Source: Io17-Chloro-G2 sp965226825 (GTDB lineage Bacteria > Chloroflexota > Dehalococcoidia > Lucifugimonadales > UBA3495). From it: a DNA stretch of 64,000 bases. How positions within the stretch are numbered: position 1 is the stretch's first letter; every line of letters begins with the position of its first letter. The notes beneath the pieces are model-generated. The model was not told where the DNA came from. It saw only the letters and a program-made list of their open reading frames with translations, and did not search any database. The translations under genes were made by a program, and so were the position numbers. This document shows positions 53,403 through 62,828 of this stretch, piece by piece. The stretch lies in assembly GCA_965226825.1 (NCBI GenBank), contig CBDDED010000003.1, positions 1,364,001 through 1,428,000 on the forward strand, given 5' to 3'.

Positions 53403-54236
53403 TTACAAGTCTCGTACTGACGGCGGCGCAAGACGATAGAAATAGTCTTGTGCCTCATTCCGCCCTTTCCGTGGATAAATGTGCGCTCGTTGTATGGTCC
53501 GGGTGGCAATCTGTTTCACCCATCCTGACACTCGTTCCCGTTCCCCCGTATATCTCTCCTCGTCCAGTCCTTCCTCAAGCTCAGCATACCGACGAAGAAA
53601 AAACGCCACAAAGTCAGCCACTTGGATCAACGGCAACTTCTTGGAATCAGAAAAGTTGGGCATGTCTACTATTTGGTCAAGCCTCGTTTGTTTAGGCTTT
53701 TTCCCGTAATACACATCGCTCCACCCTGGCGGGTCATACACGAGGTCGATGAAACGCCCACTCTCAACGCTATTGTCATCAAATTGCAAGACCGTATGCC
53801 CTTTGTTCTTTAACTCCGGTTGTGAGTATCTTTGCACTGCCAATACAAGGTGGAATGCAAGACATTGCCATAAGGTATCGACGCCAGATGGGATGGCTTC
53901 ATCTTCGCCGGCTTTAACATGCAAGGATTTCTGAACGGACGTGTAAACAATATGGTGCTTTCGGTCAGCTAACCATTGCAATACTGCATCAGTAACCTTC
54001 GCCCGTACAGATCCTTGTAATCCGCGCCAAACTCCATTGCCATGATAAAAATCAGCGGAGTGCAACTCGGTGATCTGCCGACTGGCTATCTGGCTAAGAA
54101 TCTCAAGAAGTTCACGCCATTCTGATTTGGTTAAATGCATCCTGCCTGAATCAGCAATGATGCCAACCATAGTTGCTATAGGGTTGTCACCTGTGCCGCT
54201 TTCGTCGCAATAACAGAAATTCACACCATCTTCCAA
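53403..54236 (-). CDS. DUF3800 protein
   Basis: A 277-aa protein of the DUF3800 family, an RNase H-like fold with unknown substrate that is frequent in mobile and defence regions. The marks are the N-terminal YCDESG (D11, E12), HSADFYHG in the middle, and LPLIQVADFVAFFLRRY near the C-terminus, where the Asp completes the acidic site. GC (about 46%) is lower than in the neighbours, pointing to acquisition. The start is TTG 54236, or possibly GTG 54224, which has GGAAG just upstream. It converges with the HTH gene downstream of tmRNA. Confidence 0.8.
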   Translation of the reverse strand: MEDGVNFCYCDESGTGDNPIATMVGIIADSGRMHLTKSEWRELLEILSQIASRQITELHSADFYHGNGVWRGLQGSVRAKVTDAVLQWLADRKHHIVYTSVQKSLHVKAGEDEAIPSGVDTLWQCLAFHLVLAVQRYSQPELKNKGHTVLQFDDNSVESGRFIDLVYDPPGWSDVYYGKKPKQTRLDQIVDMPNFSDSKKLPLIQVADFVAFFLRRYAELEEGLDEERYTGERERVSGWVKQIATRTIQRAHIYPRKGRNEAQDYFYRLAPPSVRDL

Positions 54237-54674
54237 TAGAGAGCGGTTGGCCTTTTTCTTAGTATCTCTATTTTACTGCGCCAAGCATATTGTCGCCAAA
54301 GTTAACGATCCAGTTCCCCTATTCTTGTCACTCAAACAATATATGCACACTACTTTATTATCCCCCCCCGTAGCCACGGAAGAGGACGCTGTGGCCTTCC
54401 TAACCCCATCCATCTGAAACGCCCTACCGATGCCCCACACCCTGGCGAGCGCGGCCGAAAAGCCTCCGATTCAGTCCCTAACCGAACTTTGCCTGCGGCC
54501 AAGTGCCGCAATACACAATCACGATCCTATGGACGAAACTTTGGGCCGCGGGGCTCTGGGCTGGTAACCGTAGGATGGGACCGGTGAGGTGGTGCGGGGG
54601 TGTGCAGATAGACGTGAGGAGAAGACTAGGCCGGGGCCCGGCGGCCCATTTGATTTTGGAGTGGGGGGCGAGCG
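54237..54674. other. Gene-free region
   Basis: It is AT-rich at first (54260-54370), then GC-rich. I see no gene, tRNA or clear repeat of the tmRNA 3' end that would mark an attachment site. Confidence 0.4.
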
Positions 54675-54914
54675 ATGACCTATGACCTCGAGGACCTCCG
54701 GCAAAAGTACCCGTATTACGGCTCAGGCGGCAAACGCGCCTGGCTTCGGCTACGTCGGCACAAGCCCTTTTTGCTGACCAGCCAGCGCCGGAGCCACTTC
54801 GTCGACGCCGGCGGATGGGCCAGGCCCACCGATGGCCAGGGCGACCTGGAGGGCGGAGTGCAGAACATCCAAGCGGTCAAGCTACTGGACCCAGCCAAGC
54901 GGCCCGTGAGGTGA
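54675..54914 (+). CDS. Doubtful small hypothetical ORF
   Basis: A 79-aa basic ORF (MTYDLEDLRQKYPYYGSGGK). A GGGGGGCGAG run precedes the ATG and could serve as a ribosome-binding site. There is no family I recognise. Confidence 0.3.
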   Translation: MTYDLEDLRQKYPYYGSGGKRAWLRLRRHKPFLLTSQRRSHFVDAGGWARPTDGQGDLEGGVQNIQAVKLLDPAKRPVR

Positions 54915-55419
54915 GGGATGGCCCAGACCTGGGCAAGTGTCGAACACGGGATGTGGTATGCGCGCTCGGCGGAGTTCCTGCAAACACCGGCTTTGGAGGC
55001 AGCGCGCTGGCTCCGGTCTATCGGCGATAGATCTTCGCGGTGGGGATTCTTGCATTTGGTTGGTTCGTGATTGGCCTTTCTACCGGCTGGTCCACCGGCG
55101 ATGTTCGACAGGATGTGGAATTGGTGAAATCCTCGACGTGACACCTCAACTCTCTGAGCGGACCCCGGAAACCTGCACCGGCGTCCGGGCCGGATGAAGG
55201 GGGAAGAATCCCAGACCGCTGGTTCTGACGAGAGTTGTAGTTGAGGGTCGCCATACCGGGGGATTGGATGGCGTCCAGCCACACCGAACAGGCCAACGGC
55301 CGTCAGGGTGGGCCGGAATCTTTGGACAAATTTAAAGCCGCCGCGTGGCTGGATCTAGCCGTACGGCGGCTTGTACGATTTGCCGGATTGGCCCTGAGTT
55401 CAGGGCAAGGGTTGCCGGG
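54915..55419. other. Gene-free region
   Basis: Only overlapping short ORFs without start signals occur here, before the 3' end of the NHL-repeat gene. Confidence 0.4.
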
Positions 55420-56454
55420 TTAGAGGGGGTCGCCCGAGTAAATTGGGTGCTGCCTTCGGAAGACCTGCACCCGGTGGCGGGCGCACTCAACGACGAATAC
55501 CCGATCCTCGTCGTCAACCTCTACGGCTATGGGGCCCTGGAATTGTCCTTCCCGCTCCTCCAGGTTCTGGGCCTTGATCCTGCCCCGCTGGGTCACCGGG
55601 TCAATGTCGACCCGTTCCTGCGCCCACTTGGAAAGCGTCGCTTGGCCGGTCAACTGAGTGATGAACCCGCCTTCGCGATTAAACACCTGCACGCGGTCAT
55701 TCTTGAAGTCGGCCACGTAAATTGTGCCGTCTTTTTGCACTGCGATTCCGGTTGGGCGGTTGAACTCTCCGTCACCCTGGCCAGAAGAGCCGAACTTCAT
55801 CAGGAAACGGCCATCCGCAGTAAACTTCTGGATCCGGTCGTTGCGCCAATCGGCCACGTACACGTCGCCGTTTCCGTCGATCTCAATACCCCAGGGGTAA
55901 TTGAACTCTCCGTCGCCGTTGCCGCTCCGGCCCCACTTGAACAAATACTTGCCATCCTTGGAGAACACCTGCACCCGGTGGTTGTAGCTGTCCACCACGT
56001 AGAGGTTGTCTTCCTTACCGAAGGCAAGGGCCGAAGGCCGGTTGATCTCCCCGTCGCCGTCGCCCAGAGCGCCCCACTGCCTGACCCAGCCACCGTCCTT
56101 GTTGTGGACGGAGATGCGGTTCAGCCACTCGTCGGACACGTAGGTGTTGCCTTCCCCGTCTACCGCCACCGACGTCGGCCACATGAAGGTGCCGTTGGGG
56201 GCGGACTCGTCCGCTTCTTCCGGTGGAATCTTCTGGCCGTACTCTGCGATCAACTGCTCGTCGGGTGTGAACACGGTAACCCGCTTGCAGGGGAAAAAGG
56301 CCGGGGTCTCAGTGCCTCGGCTCAACACGTAAAACAGGTTGTCCTGGTCCCGGGTGATAGCCACCGGGTTGAAGAAGCCGTTCCCACTGCGCACTTCCTG
56401 ACGGCCGATGGTATGGCTGTATTGAAATGTCACCGGTGCAATTTCCGTAACCAT
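55420..56454 (-). CDS. NHL-repeat beta-propeller protein
   Basis: A 344-aa protein built of six or so NHL repeats with the usual pattern: PTSVAVDGEGNTYVSDEWLNRI, PSALAFGKEDNLYVVDSYNHRVQVF, PWGIEIDGNGDVYVADWRNDRIQKF, and PTGIAVQKDGTIYVADFKNDRVQVF. These form a propeller used for binding. No signal peptide or membrane helix is seen, so it is probably cytoplasmic unless exported by another route. It is the third gene of the DUF1800-DUF1501-NHL set on the minus strand (100-base gap). Its partner is probably the DUF1501 protein; this is inference. Confidence 0.85.
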   Translation of the reverse strand: MVTEIAPVTFQYSHTIGRQEVRSGNGFFNPVAITRDQDNLFYVLSRGTETPAFFPCKRVTVFTPDEQLIAEYGQKIPPEEADESAPNGTFMWPTSVAVDGEGNTYVSDEWLNRISVHNKDGGWVRQWGALGDGDGEINRPSALAFGKEDNLYVVDSYNHRVQVFSKDGKYLFKWGRSGNGDGEFNYPWGIEIDGNGDVYVADWRNDRIQKFTADGRFLMKFGSSGQGDGEFNRPTGIAVQKDGTIYVADFKNDRVQVFNREGGFITQLTGQATLSKWAQERVDIDPVTQRGRIKAQNLEEREGQFQGPIAVEVDDEDRVFVVECARHRVQVFRRQHPIYSGDPL

Positions 56455-56555
56455 ACTGCCTCACGCGGCTACCCGGTCAAATCCCCGGCTATTTGACGTG
56501 GAAACCAGGGGAACCGGGGCAACCGCTCTATTCAGATTGCTATTCGAGTTGCCAG

Positions 56556-57692
56556 TTACTTGATAAAGTCGAACTGTTCGAAGGGCCCTTTCAGGATTTC
56601 CTGAGCGTCGAGACCCATCCACCGGTCCAGCAGGGTGGCGTAGGTGCTGCGGAAGTCGTTGTTCCACTGCAGGTCGCCTTCGTCCAGCTTGTCTCGCTCC
56701 AGGGACGGGTACTCGCCGTAGAGACCGCCCTTGACCGCGTCGCCCATCACGAACGCCACGCTACCCGAGCCGTGGTCGGTGCCGGAGCCGTTCTCCTGAA
56801 CCCGCCGGCCAAACTCGGTGAACATTAGGATAACCACTTCTTCGTTGGCGTTGTGCTCTTTGAGGTCCTGGTAGAAGTCGCTGACCGCGTTGGACACATC
56901 GGACCAGAGCTTGGGGAAAGCGGTCGACTGGTTGGCGTGGGTATCGAATGCGCCGGGGTTGAGCCCGGTGTACAGGATACGGGTCCCGAAATCGGCCAGG
57001 TGGACCTGGGCAATGTTCTTGACCCACTGCGAGAATTGGTCGCCATTGTATTCCACAGGAGAGGAATAATTCTGCGGGGCGGTGGTGAGGATGTCGGCCC
57101 CCTTCAAGGCGTCCAGGCCGGTCTGGGACAGGTACTCATTAGCCGCGCCGCTGCCTATCATAGGGGAGTACATTCTGGCGAAAATGTCCAGGGCCTGGGA
57201 CCGCTGGTCTTCACCTTCTATTCCAGTCAACACGCCGTAGGTTTCAAGGCTGCCGACCGACGCCACCGAGACTCCCGGCATTGCGAGGGCCCTGGGCAGG
57301 CCGCGTCCGAAGTTCACCGCAGTCAGCACGTTTTCCTTGTGCGGATCCAACTCCTCAATCGCCCGGCCCAGCCAACCCTCGGTGGCCATCTTGGCCGGCT
57401 CCGCGGTATGCCAGATATCCATGGAGCGGAAATGGGAGCGAATCGGATTGGGATAGCCGATTCCCTGGATGACCGCAACTTTGCCCTGGTCGTACAAATC
57501 CTTGATCGGCGCCATGGAAGGGTGAAACCCAACCTTGTCATCAATGGCCAGAACCTGATCGGGCTCTACCTTCAACTCGGTCCGGTAGTCCGAGTAGTGG
57601 GGGTCGTTATAGGGGATGACGGTGTTCAGGGCATCGTAGGCGCCCGACATTTGCAAAACCACCAAAACTGGATCTTTCTTATTAGAGGTCAC
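56556..57692 (-). CDS. DUF1501 protein
   Basis: A 378-aa protein of the DUF1501 family, related to alkaline-phosphatase-fold sulfatases: LVVLQMSGAYDALNTVIPYND at the start, GIGYPNPIRSHFRSMDIWHTAE (about 75-96), PGAFDTHANQ (about 248) and FTEFGRRVQENGSGTDHGSG (about 290-309). Most family members carry an N-terminal Tat signal; here the conserved core begins at residue 8, so export by Tat is unlikely. GTG 57692 follows TAGGAGG. It lies 74 bases after the DUF1800 gene; the two families commonly occur as neighbours. Confidence 0.87.
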   Translation of the reverse strand: MTSNKKDPVLVVLQMSGAYDALNTVIPYNDPHYSDYRTELKVEPDQVLAIDDKVGFHPSMAPIKDLYDQGKVAVIQGIGYPNPIRSHFRSMDIWHTAEPAKMATEGWLGRAIEELDPHKENVLTAVNFGRGLPRALAMPGVSVASVGSLETYGVLTGIEGEDQRSQALDIFARMYSPMIGSGAANEYLSQTGLDALKGADILTTAPQNYSSPVEYNGDQFSQWVKNIAQVHLADFGTRILYTGLNPGAFDTHANQSTAFPKLWSDVSNAVSDFYQDLKEHNANEEVVILMFTEFGRRVQENGSGTDHGSGSVAFVMGDAVKGGLYGEYPSLERDKLDEGDLQWNNDFRSTYATLLDRWMGLDAQEILKGPFEQFDFIK

Positions 57693-57766
57693 GGTTTCCT
57701 CCTATTTTTCGGTGACTGGATTCTCAGGCATTCCGACCGGGGCATGCAAACCCCTGCAAGATTGGG

Positions 57767-59182
57767 CTAGGCATGAAGAAATTCCTTGGTTGCCACTATC
57801 ATTTTGAGTATGTCGCCGACGCGTTGGGGGAAATCCCTGGCCTCGGTGCGCAGTTCGCCATCGTTTTCGGCCTGAGAGGCGAACAACCCGCGGGTCTCTT
57901 CCGGCAACTCGTAGTGGCCCAGCAACCGCAAGCAATCGTCAACCAGGTCTTCTCCGGAGACCACCGGCCCCCGTGAGGCAATCCTGGCGACAATGTCCTT
58001 GACGCCGGGATAGTTCACGTCGCCCACGTAACCGGCGGTGAAATTAATACGGTGCACCAACGTCCCGCCGTCGATCCACTCCCTGCCGGTATGCCACCCT
58101 TCAACCGAGGGCGGGTTAAACAACTCCTGCCCCATGTACTTCATTTCGTCGAAGATCCACTCAAACCCCGGCTTGGGAGAGTTCCAGTCCCCGACGAGGC
58201 GCATGGTTCCCATTACCGTTTCCACCGGGCTCTTAACCTTGGCGAAGCGGGCGTTCTTGAAGGCGTCGGAGTGGAACAACACCTTTAACATCGACCGGAC
58301 ATTGTACCCGGACCGGAAATACTCGTCCTCCAGCATCTTGATGGTTTCCGGATCGCGGGGCGGGGTGTCCATCCAGGCCGGCACCTGGGCCTCGTCGGCC
58401 ACAAAGCAGTCGTACAAATGGCGAGACAGGAACCGGGCCGCGGCGGGCTGCTTGGCGATGATGTCGATAATGTCGTCGCCATTGAAGCGGCCGGTCTCGC
58501 CGAGGAATGTCTTTTCCCCATCGTCGTGGTCGTCGGGGTTAAAGAGGAATCTGGCCGCATAGCGGCCGTAGGGTTGGCCCGGGACGTTGTTGGCGAGGGT
58601 CCAACCGGTAAAGGCCCGGGAGCACTCCTTGACGTCCTCCTCGGTGTAGTTGAATTCCCCGTCCATTCCCACGCCCATCGAGAACAACTCCAGCAGTTCC
58701 CTGCCGTAGTTTTCGTTGATTGCTCCCTTGTGGCTCAGGCAGTTGTCCAGGTAAAACACCATGGCCGGGTCCCTGGAAATCTCCAACAAGAGGTCTCTGA
58801 AGCTCCCCATCCCGAATTTTCGGAACATTTCCAATTCTGCGTAAGAGGTGGGGTAGCTCTGCACCTTGCTGTCCGCGGTACACAGGATACTGTGCCAGAA
58901 CAGCACCATCTTCTCTTCAAGCTGGCGCTTGGAGTTAATCATCCGCCAGGCGAAATACTCCGGGACTCCCCTGACAAAATGGTTCCACTCCAGGAAACTG
59001 CGCTCAATCAGGTCAAGGTCCAGTCCATCCGGCTGGCTTTCCGGGTTGAGCAATTCCTCGACCGTTTGCTCATAACCCTTCTCGGCCAGGGCTTCCAATT
59101 CATGGTACTGAGCACCAAAGCCGGCCCGACGCATCAAGTGGGCCATTAGCGCCGTATCCTTGGCTGTCTGCTGGTCTACCAT
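57767..59182 (-). CDS. DUF1800 protein
   Basis: A 471-aa DUF1800 protein. Family features are ALMAHLMRRAGFGAQYHELEALAEKGYEQTVEELLN at the N-terminus, WHSILCTADSKV (about 95), NENYGRELLELFSMGV (about 157) and FNPPSVEGWHTGREWIDGGTL (about 364). No enzymatic role is established. It has no signal peptide. AGAGGAG precedes the ATG. It is the first gene of the three-gene set with DUF1501 and NHL. Confidence 0.88.
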   Translation of the reverse strand: MVDQQTAKDTALMAHLMRRAGFGAQYHELEALAEKGYEQTVEELLNPESQPDGLDLDLIERSFLEWNHFVRGVPEYFAWRMINSKRQLEEKMVLFWHSILCTADSKVQSYPTSYAELEMFRKFGMGSFRDLLLEISRDPAMVFYLDNCLSHKGAINENYGRELLELFSMGVGMDGEFNYTEEDVKECSRAFTGWTLANNVPGQPYGRYAARFLFNPDDHDDGEKTFLGETGRFNGDDIIDIIAKQPAAARFLSRHLYDCFVADEAQVPAWMDTPPRDPETIKMLEDEYFRSGYNVRSMLKVLFHSDAFKNARFAKVKSPVETVMGTMRLVGDWNSPKPGFEWIFDEMKYMGQELFNPPSVEGWHTGREWIDGGTLVHRINFTAGYVGDVNYPGVKDIVARIASRGPVVSGEDLVDDCLRLLGHYELPEETRGLFASQAENDGELRTEARDFPQRVGDILKMIVATKEFLHA

Positions 59183-59288
59183 AGACGCTTCTCCTCTCTC
59201 CGAAGTAAACCAAATATTTTCCAGGATCGTAGCACGCCAGCGGGCGCAATGCCAACGCCCTTTCGGGATTTCTGGGGATTTTCATTGT

Positions 59289-59464
59289 CCCCCGTCATTC
59301 TCGCCGCAGCGGGAATCCAGAACCCTGATTATGTGCCAAGACTGTTATGCCGACTAAGACGCACCGGATGGACAGGTCGACGTCCCACCTGGAACATTCC
59401 TGCAGGCACGCACCAGGTTGGATAGGGAAAAGGGCTCTGGATTCCCGCTGCGGCGAGAATGACG
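59289..59464. repeat. REP doublet (BIME/MITE-like), copy 2
   Basis: An inverted unit (59289-59327) and a forward unit (59427-59464) form terminal inverted repeats of about 35 bp (ATTCTCGCCGCAGCGGGAAT on the left) around a spacer of about 100 bases that matches the one at 46246-46347. A further degenerate unit follows at 59477-59519. Confidence 0.75.
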
Positions 59465-59519
59465 CGAGTAGTAGTCAAAATGGGCTCCAGTTTCCCGTTG
59501 CGGCAAGAGCCACGGGGGA

Positions 59520-59891
59520 TTCGATGATAATCGAAAGACCATAGAGGATTTCCGGGCGATTTCATTGTAGGAGCGTGACACGGAAGTTGGGAAAGCAGCT
59601 CTGGCAGTAGGTTTGGCGTGGGTTGTGTCAAGAAATGGTGATGCGAGTGGGGGAGGGGGCTGAAATCGGGTAGGCGCCATGGTCGCATAGCTGGGTGCGT
59701 GGTCAAGGCAGAATTCGGGGATAGGCATCATTTTTTGAGAGGGGGCTCGGCTTCGGGTGAAGAAGAATCCTCATTTTGGATGAATGGTTAAGAGAGCAGT
59801 GTGACGGAGTGAATTCAATTACTTCTACTATTTGGACGTTGTTGACTAAGCGTCGCCAAACTCGATTGTCCGCACCCGTTGGGTTAATGGG
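59520..59891. other. Gene-free region
   Basis: I see nothing beyond weak short ORFs between the REP units and the end of the monooxygenase gene. Confidence 0.4.
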
Positions 59892-61064
59892 CTAAAGCGG
59901 TCCCTCCGGGTCCAGCCCCAGGGCCAGGCGACCGTATTGGTGGCCGCCCAGGTCCATGATCAATCCGTCCCGGTGGGCTACTGCTTGTGCATCGCGGTGG
60001 AAACGTTGCAGAGACACCGAGTCGAAGAGGGCGTGGCCGCCGCTGAGGTCGAAGAGTCGGTTGACTGCCTGGAGGCAAAGCTGCGTGACAAACGCCTTGT
60101 CCCGACGGAATCTTGCCCGTTCCAACGGCGGGAAGGCCTCTCCATCTTCGGCTTTCCTGAGAATTTCGCGAATGTCCCGGTCCATCAGAGCACGCGCTGC
60201 GTCCAACTCGGCGGAGGCCTGGGAGAGGCGAAGCTGTACCGCCGGGGAGTCGGCGGTCCTGCCGGGCCCCGAAGTCCCGACCATTCTTTCGGTAAACTCG
60301 TCGATCATTCCCTTGGTGATTCCCAGCATGGGGGCCACCAGGTCCCATCCCAGCAACACGGGAATCGGCGCCCGGTACCGGGACTGAGCGTGTATTTCCC
60401 AGCCGCTCCAATCACCGTCGCCCGCAGTGGTCACGTCCAGGACACGGTGGTAAGGCACAAACGCGTCTCCAACCACGACATCCTTGCTCCCGCTGCCGCG
60501 TAAGCCGGAGACGAACCAATTATCCACAATCTCGAAGCCGCTGCGCGGCACGAGAACCCAGTTGCGCTCGCCGATGCCGGATACCCCCAGAATCAACCAG
60601 CTTGCAGAGTCACAGCCGCTGGAGAACTCCCACCTCCCTGATAGGTGGTACCCGCCCCCAACGGGTGCGCAGGTAGACTTGCCGGGACCCAGCGAACTGG
60701 AGCAGAGCGCGTCCGGACCCGCACCGAACACTTCCTCTTGCGCCGGCAGCGGCCAATAGCCAACCAACCAGGCGTGGGCCGCCCAGAGACAGTAGCACCA
60801 TGCTGTGGAAGCGCAGCCGCGGCCCAACTCGGCGGCGACGTCAAAAATCAGGCCGTAGTCCCCGTCGATGCCGCCGAAGCGCTTGGGCACTCCGATGCGG
60901 TAAAGTCCCGAGGAGAGCAGGTCGCTCACATTTTCGGCGGGCACTCGCCGCAATTCCTCGGTGCGGGCCGCGCGCTCCTTGAGTACAGGCACTAGCTCCG
61001 CGGCGCGTCCCAGCAACTCCGCGGCGGTAAGCGTTGCTGCGTCGAGGTCAGGCCCTGTGGTCAT
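59892..61064 (-). CDS. Acyl-CoA-dehydrogenase-fold flavin-dependent monooxygenase
   Basis: A 390-aa protein of the group-D flavin monooxygenase type (HsaA/HpaB-like oxygenase components with an acyl-CoA dehydrogenase fold). Seen are VPKRFGGIDGDYGLIFDVAAELGRGCASTAWCYCLWAAHAW (about 58-98), YHLSGRWEFSSGCDSASW (about 136-153), GLRGSGSKDVVV (about 185) and a late DLSGGHALFDSVSLQRFHRDAQAVAHR (about 343-369), which is typical of this branch. It would hydroxylate an aromatic or related compound with reduced flavin from a partner reductase that is not adjacent. GGGGGG lies before the ATG. It follows the SDR gene on the same strand. Confidence 0.8.
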   Translation of the reverse strand: MTTGPDLDAATLTAAELLGRAAELVPVLKERAARTEELRRVPAENVSDLLSSGLYRIGVPKRFGGIDGDYGLIFDVAAELGRGCASTAWCYCLWAAHAWLVGYWPLPAQEEVFGAGPDALCSSSLGPGKSTCAPVGGGYHLSGRWEFSSGCDSASWLILGVSGIGERNWVLVPRSGFEIVDNWFVSGLRGSGSKDVVVGDAFVPYHRVLDVTTAGDGDWSGWEIHAQSRYRAPIPVLLGWDLVAPMLGITKGMIDEFTERMVGTSGPGRTADSPAVQLRLSQASAELDAARALMDRDIREILRKAEDGEAFPPLERARFRRDKAFVTQLCLQAVNRLFDLSGGHALFDSVSLQRFHRDAQAVAHRDGLIMDLGGHQYGRLALGLDPEGPL

Positions 61065-61179
61065 TGGCCCCCCTGTGAGCCGCGGCTGGGCGCTTCAGTT
61101 CAAACAAAGTCCTCGTCCCCGCGTTGAAAATGGCAAACTTCCCCGTCCAAACCAACCAAACATTAAGGTAGATTCGCGG

Positions 61180-62058
61180 CTAAGCCCGGCCGAACCAGTC
61201 GGGGTGGACGGACTGGATGCCCAGTTGGGGCCATGCGGCCGGCGCGCTGCACTTTTCCAGACGCTCTTCCAAGGGCAGCGAGTCGTCCCAGTGGTAGGCG
61301 ATGATGCGGCGCCCGTTCCAGTGGCTGGCCGCATCCGAAGCAATCCAGACCACCGGAGATTGCATCACCTCCGGCTGGATCAGCGATTCGGTGCCGGCCC
61401 CTTCCGGCGGCAGCACCATGTTGGTGGCGGTGGCTCCGCCGGGGGTCAGCACGTTGGCGGTGACCCCAGTTCCTTCGAGGTCCTGGGCCATGATCGATAT
61501 CAGCGCCTCGTGGCCCGCCTTGGATGGTCCGTAAGGCGCGCCGCCCTTACGCCACATCGTGTCCATGCTGGTGGTCACCCCGATAATCCGGCCGTAACCC
61601 TGCTCCAGCATATGCCCGGACACGGCGTGGGACATCAGGAAGGGACCGCTCAGGTTAACGTCAACGACACGAAGCCAGGCGCTGGGATCGATGTCCCAGA
61701 ATCCGGTGTTGCTGCCCGAGGCGCCCTGGGAAGTGAAGCCACCGGTGCGGGGATTGATGCCGGCGTTGTTCACCAGGATGTGGAGGCCGCCCATTTCTCC
61801 AATCGTCCGGGCTACGGCGCTTTCCACCGATTCCGGATCGGTAACGTCGGCGATGATCGGCAGAACGGCGTTGTCGCCGCCAATCTCGCGCAAGTCGTTG
61901 GCGGTTTGGTCCAACCAGTCCTGGTTTATGTCCAGCATCGCAACCCGCGCTCCCGCCCGCACCAATCCGGTGGTGATGGAGCGGCCCATGCCGATGGGAC
62001 TGGCGGCGCCGGTCACTATGGCGATTTTACCTTCCAATACGTTTGACGGAGTTGTCAT
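61180..62058 (-). CDS. Short-chain dehydrogenase/reductase
   Basis: A 292-aa classical SDR. The nucleotide-binding motif is TGAASPIGMG (16-25), with the acidic residue of MLDINQDW favouring NAD. NNAGINPRTG and the active-site YGPSK follow, with the catalytic serine probably in GVTTSMDTM. The C-terminal extension of about 40 residues (YHWDDSLPLEERLEKC) is unusual for the family. GAGAGGT precedes the ATG. It lies 115 bases upstream of the flavin monooxygenase gene and may act on its product; this is inference. Confidence 0.88.
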   Translation of the reverse strand: MTTPSNVLEGKIAIVTGAASPIGMGRSITTGLVRAGARVAMLDINQDWLDQTANDLREIGGDNAVLPIIADVTDPESVESAVARTIGEMGGLHILVNNAGINPRTGGFTSQGASGSNTGFWDIDPSAWLRVVDVNLSGPFLMSHAVSGHMLEQGYGRIIGVTTSMDTMWRKGGAPYGPSKAGHEALISIMAQDLEGTGVTANVLTPGGATATNMVLPPEGAGTESLIQPEVMQSPVVWIASDAASHWNGRRIIAYHWDDSLPLEERLEKCSAPAAWPQLGIQSVHPDWFGRA

Positions 62059-62138
62059 CGTTTACCTCTCTTATCTTGGCTTTGGGGGCGCGCTTGCAAC
62101 AGAGAACACAGATAGCACGGAGGTTGAAGATTTACTGC

Positions 62139-62438
62139 TTACTGCTTCGGGGAAGCTCGGAACATCCGAGCGCCCACATTCGCCAGAACCGCAATCAACA
62201 CACCCAGCAAAACCATACCGCTTATGGGAACGATTGCACCGAGGCCGCTCCGGCAGAACAGGAGGTCTCCCGGAATACGGCAATATAGAGGAAGCTCGTT
62301 GGCGAAGGTCATTGCAACTCCAAGGGCCAACGTGATCAATCCGACCGCCGGGAGCAGGTACCTCAAGCTCTGAGTCTCCACTGCGAGGCCAGTCCTTGAA
62401 GAGACTTTAACGTCGTCCTCGTCGGGGCGCGCCGCCAA
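62139..62438 (-). CDS. Small DUF2905-like membrane protein
   Basis: A 99-aa protein with two hydrophobic helices (YLLPAVGLITLALGVAMTF and IVPISGMVLLGVLIAVLANV) around a loop LPLYCRIPGDLLF, resembling the LPxLGRLPGDI loop of DUF2905 proteins. No function is known. The start is a TTG at 62438 with weak support. It stands upstream of the SDR gene on the same strand. The family call is from the motif only. Confidence 0.45.
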   Translation of the reverse strand: MAARPDEDDVKVSSRTGLAVETQSLRYLLPAVGLITLALGVAMTFANELPLYCRIPGDLLFCRSGLGAIVPISGMVLLGVLIAVLANVGARMFRASPKQ

Positions 62439-62636
62439 TGCTCAAACACGGCTTGACCATTCGATTGCTGGCCGGCTTGCCGGAATCTTAGCACACGCGC
62501 CGCGCCGCCAATGGTTCGTGACCTACCAGCGGTGTGGCCCGCACCGTCGGATTCGACGGTCGGACCACGCTTGGCCCAGGCGCAACCACATGGTTGCGGA
62601 AATCTTCTGGTCGATTTTAACGGAATACGCGGGATA

Positions 62637-62668
62637 TTGATTTTTAGTTTCCTGCTTTGTTGTATAAT
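62637..62668 (+). promoter_or_regulatory. Possible promoter of the propeller gene
   Basis: A consensus -10 box TATAAT lies at 62663-62668 in an AT-rich stretch, with TTGATT 20 bases upstream as a poorly spaced -35. It would give a leader of about 155 bases before the gene at 62829. The rest of 62439-62828 holds no gene. Confidence 0.4.
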
Positions 62669-62828
62669 TCCCAACAAGGCCGCCGGGGTCCATTCTTTTA
62701 TGATTGGATACCCCCAAGGCTAACCCCTCCCTGCTATGAAACAGGCAGAGGCCGGGAGATAGCGGGAGTGACGGTTCCCCGGAATCCACCGGTACGACCG
62801 GTAAACTGCAACTGAAGGAGGTAATCCT

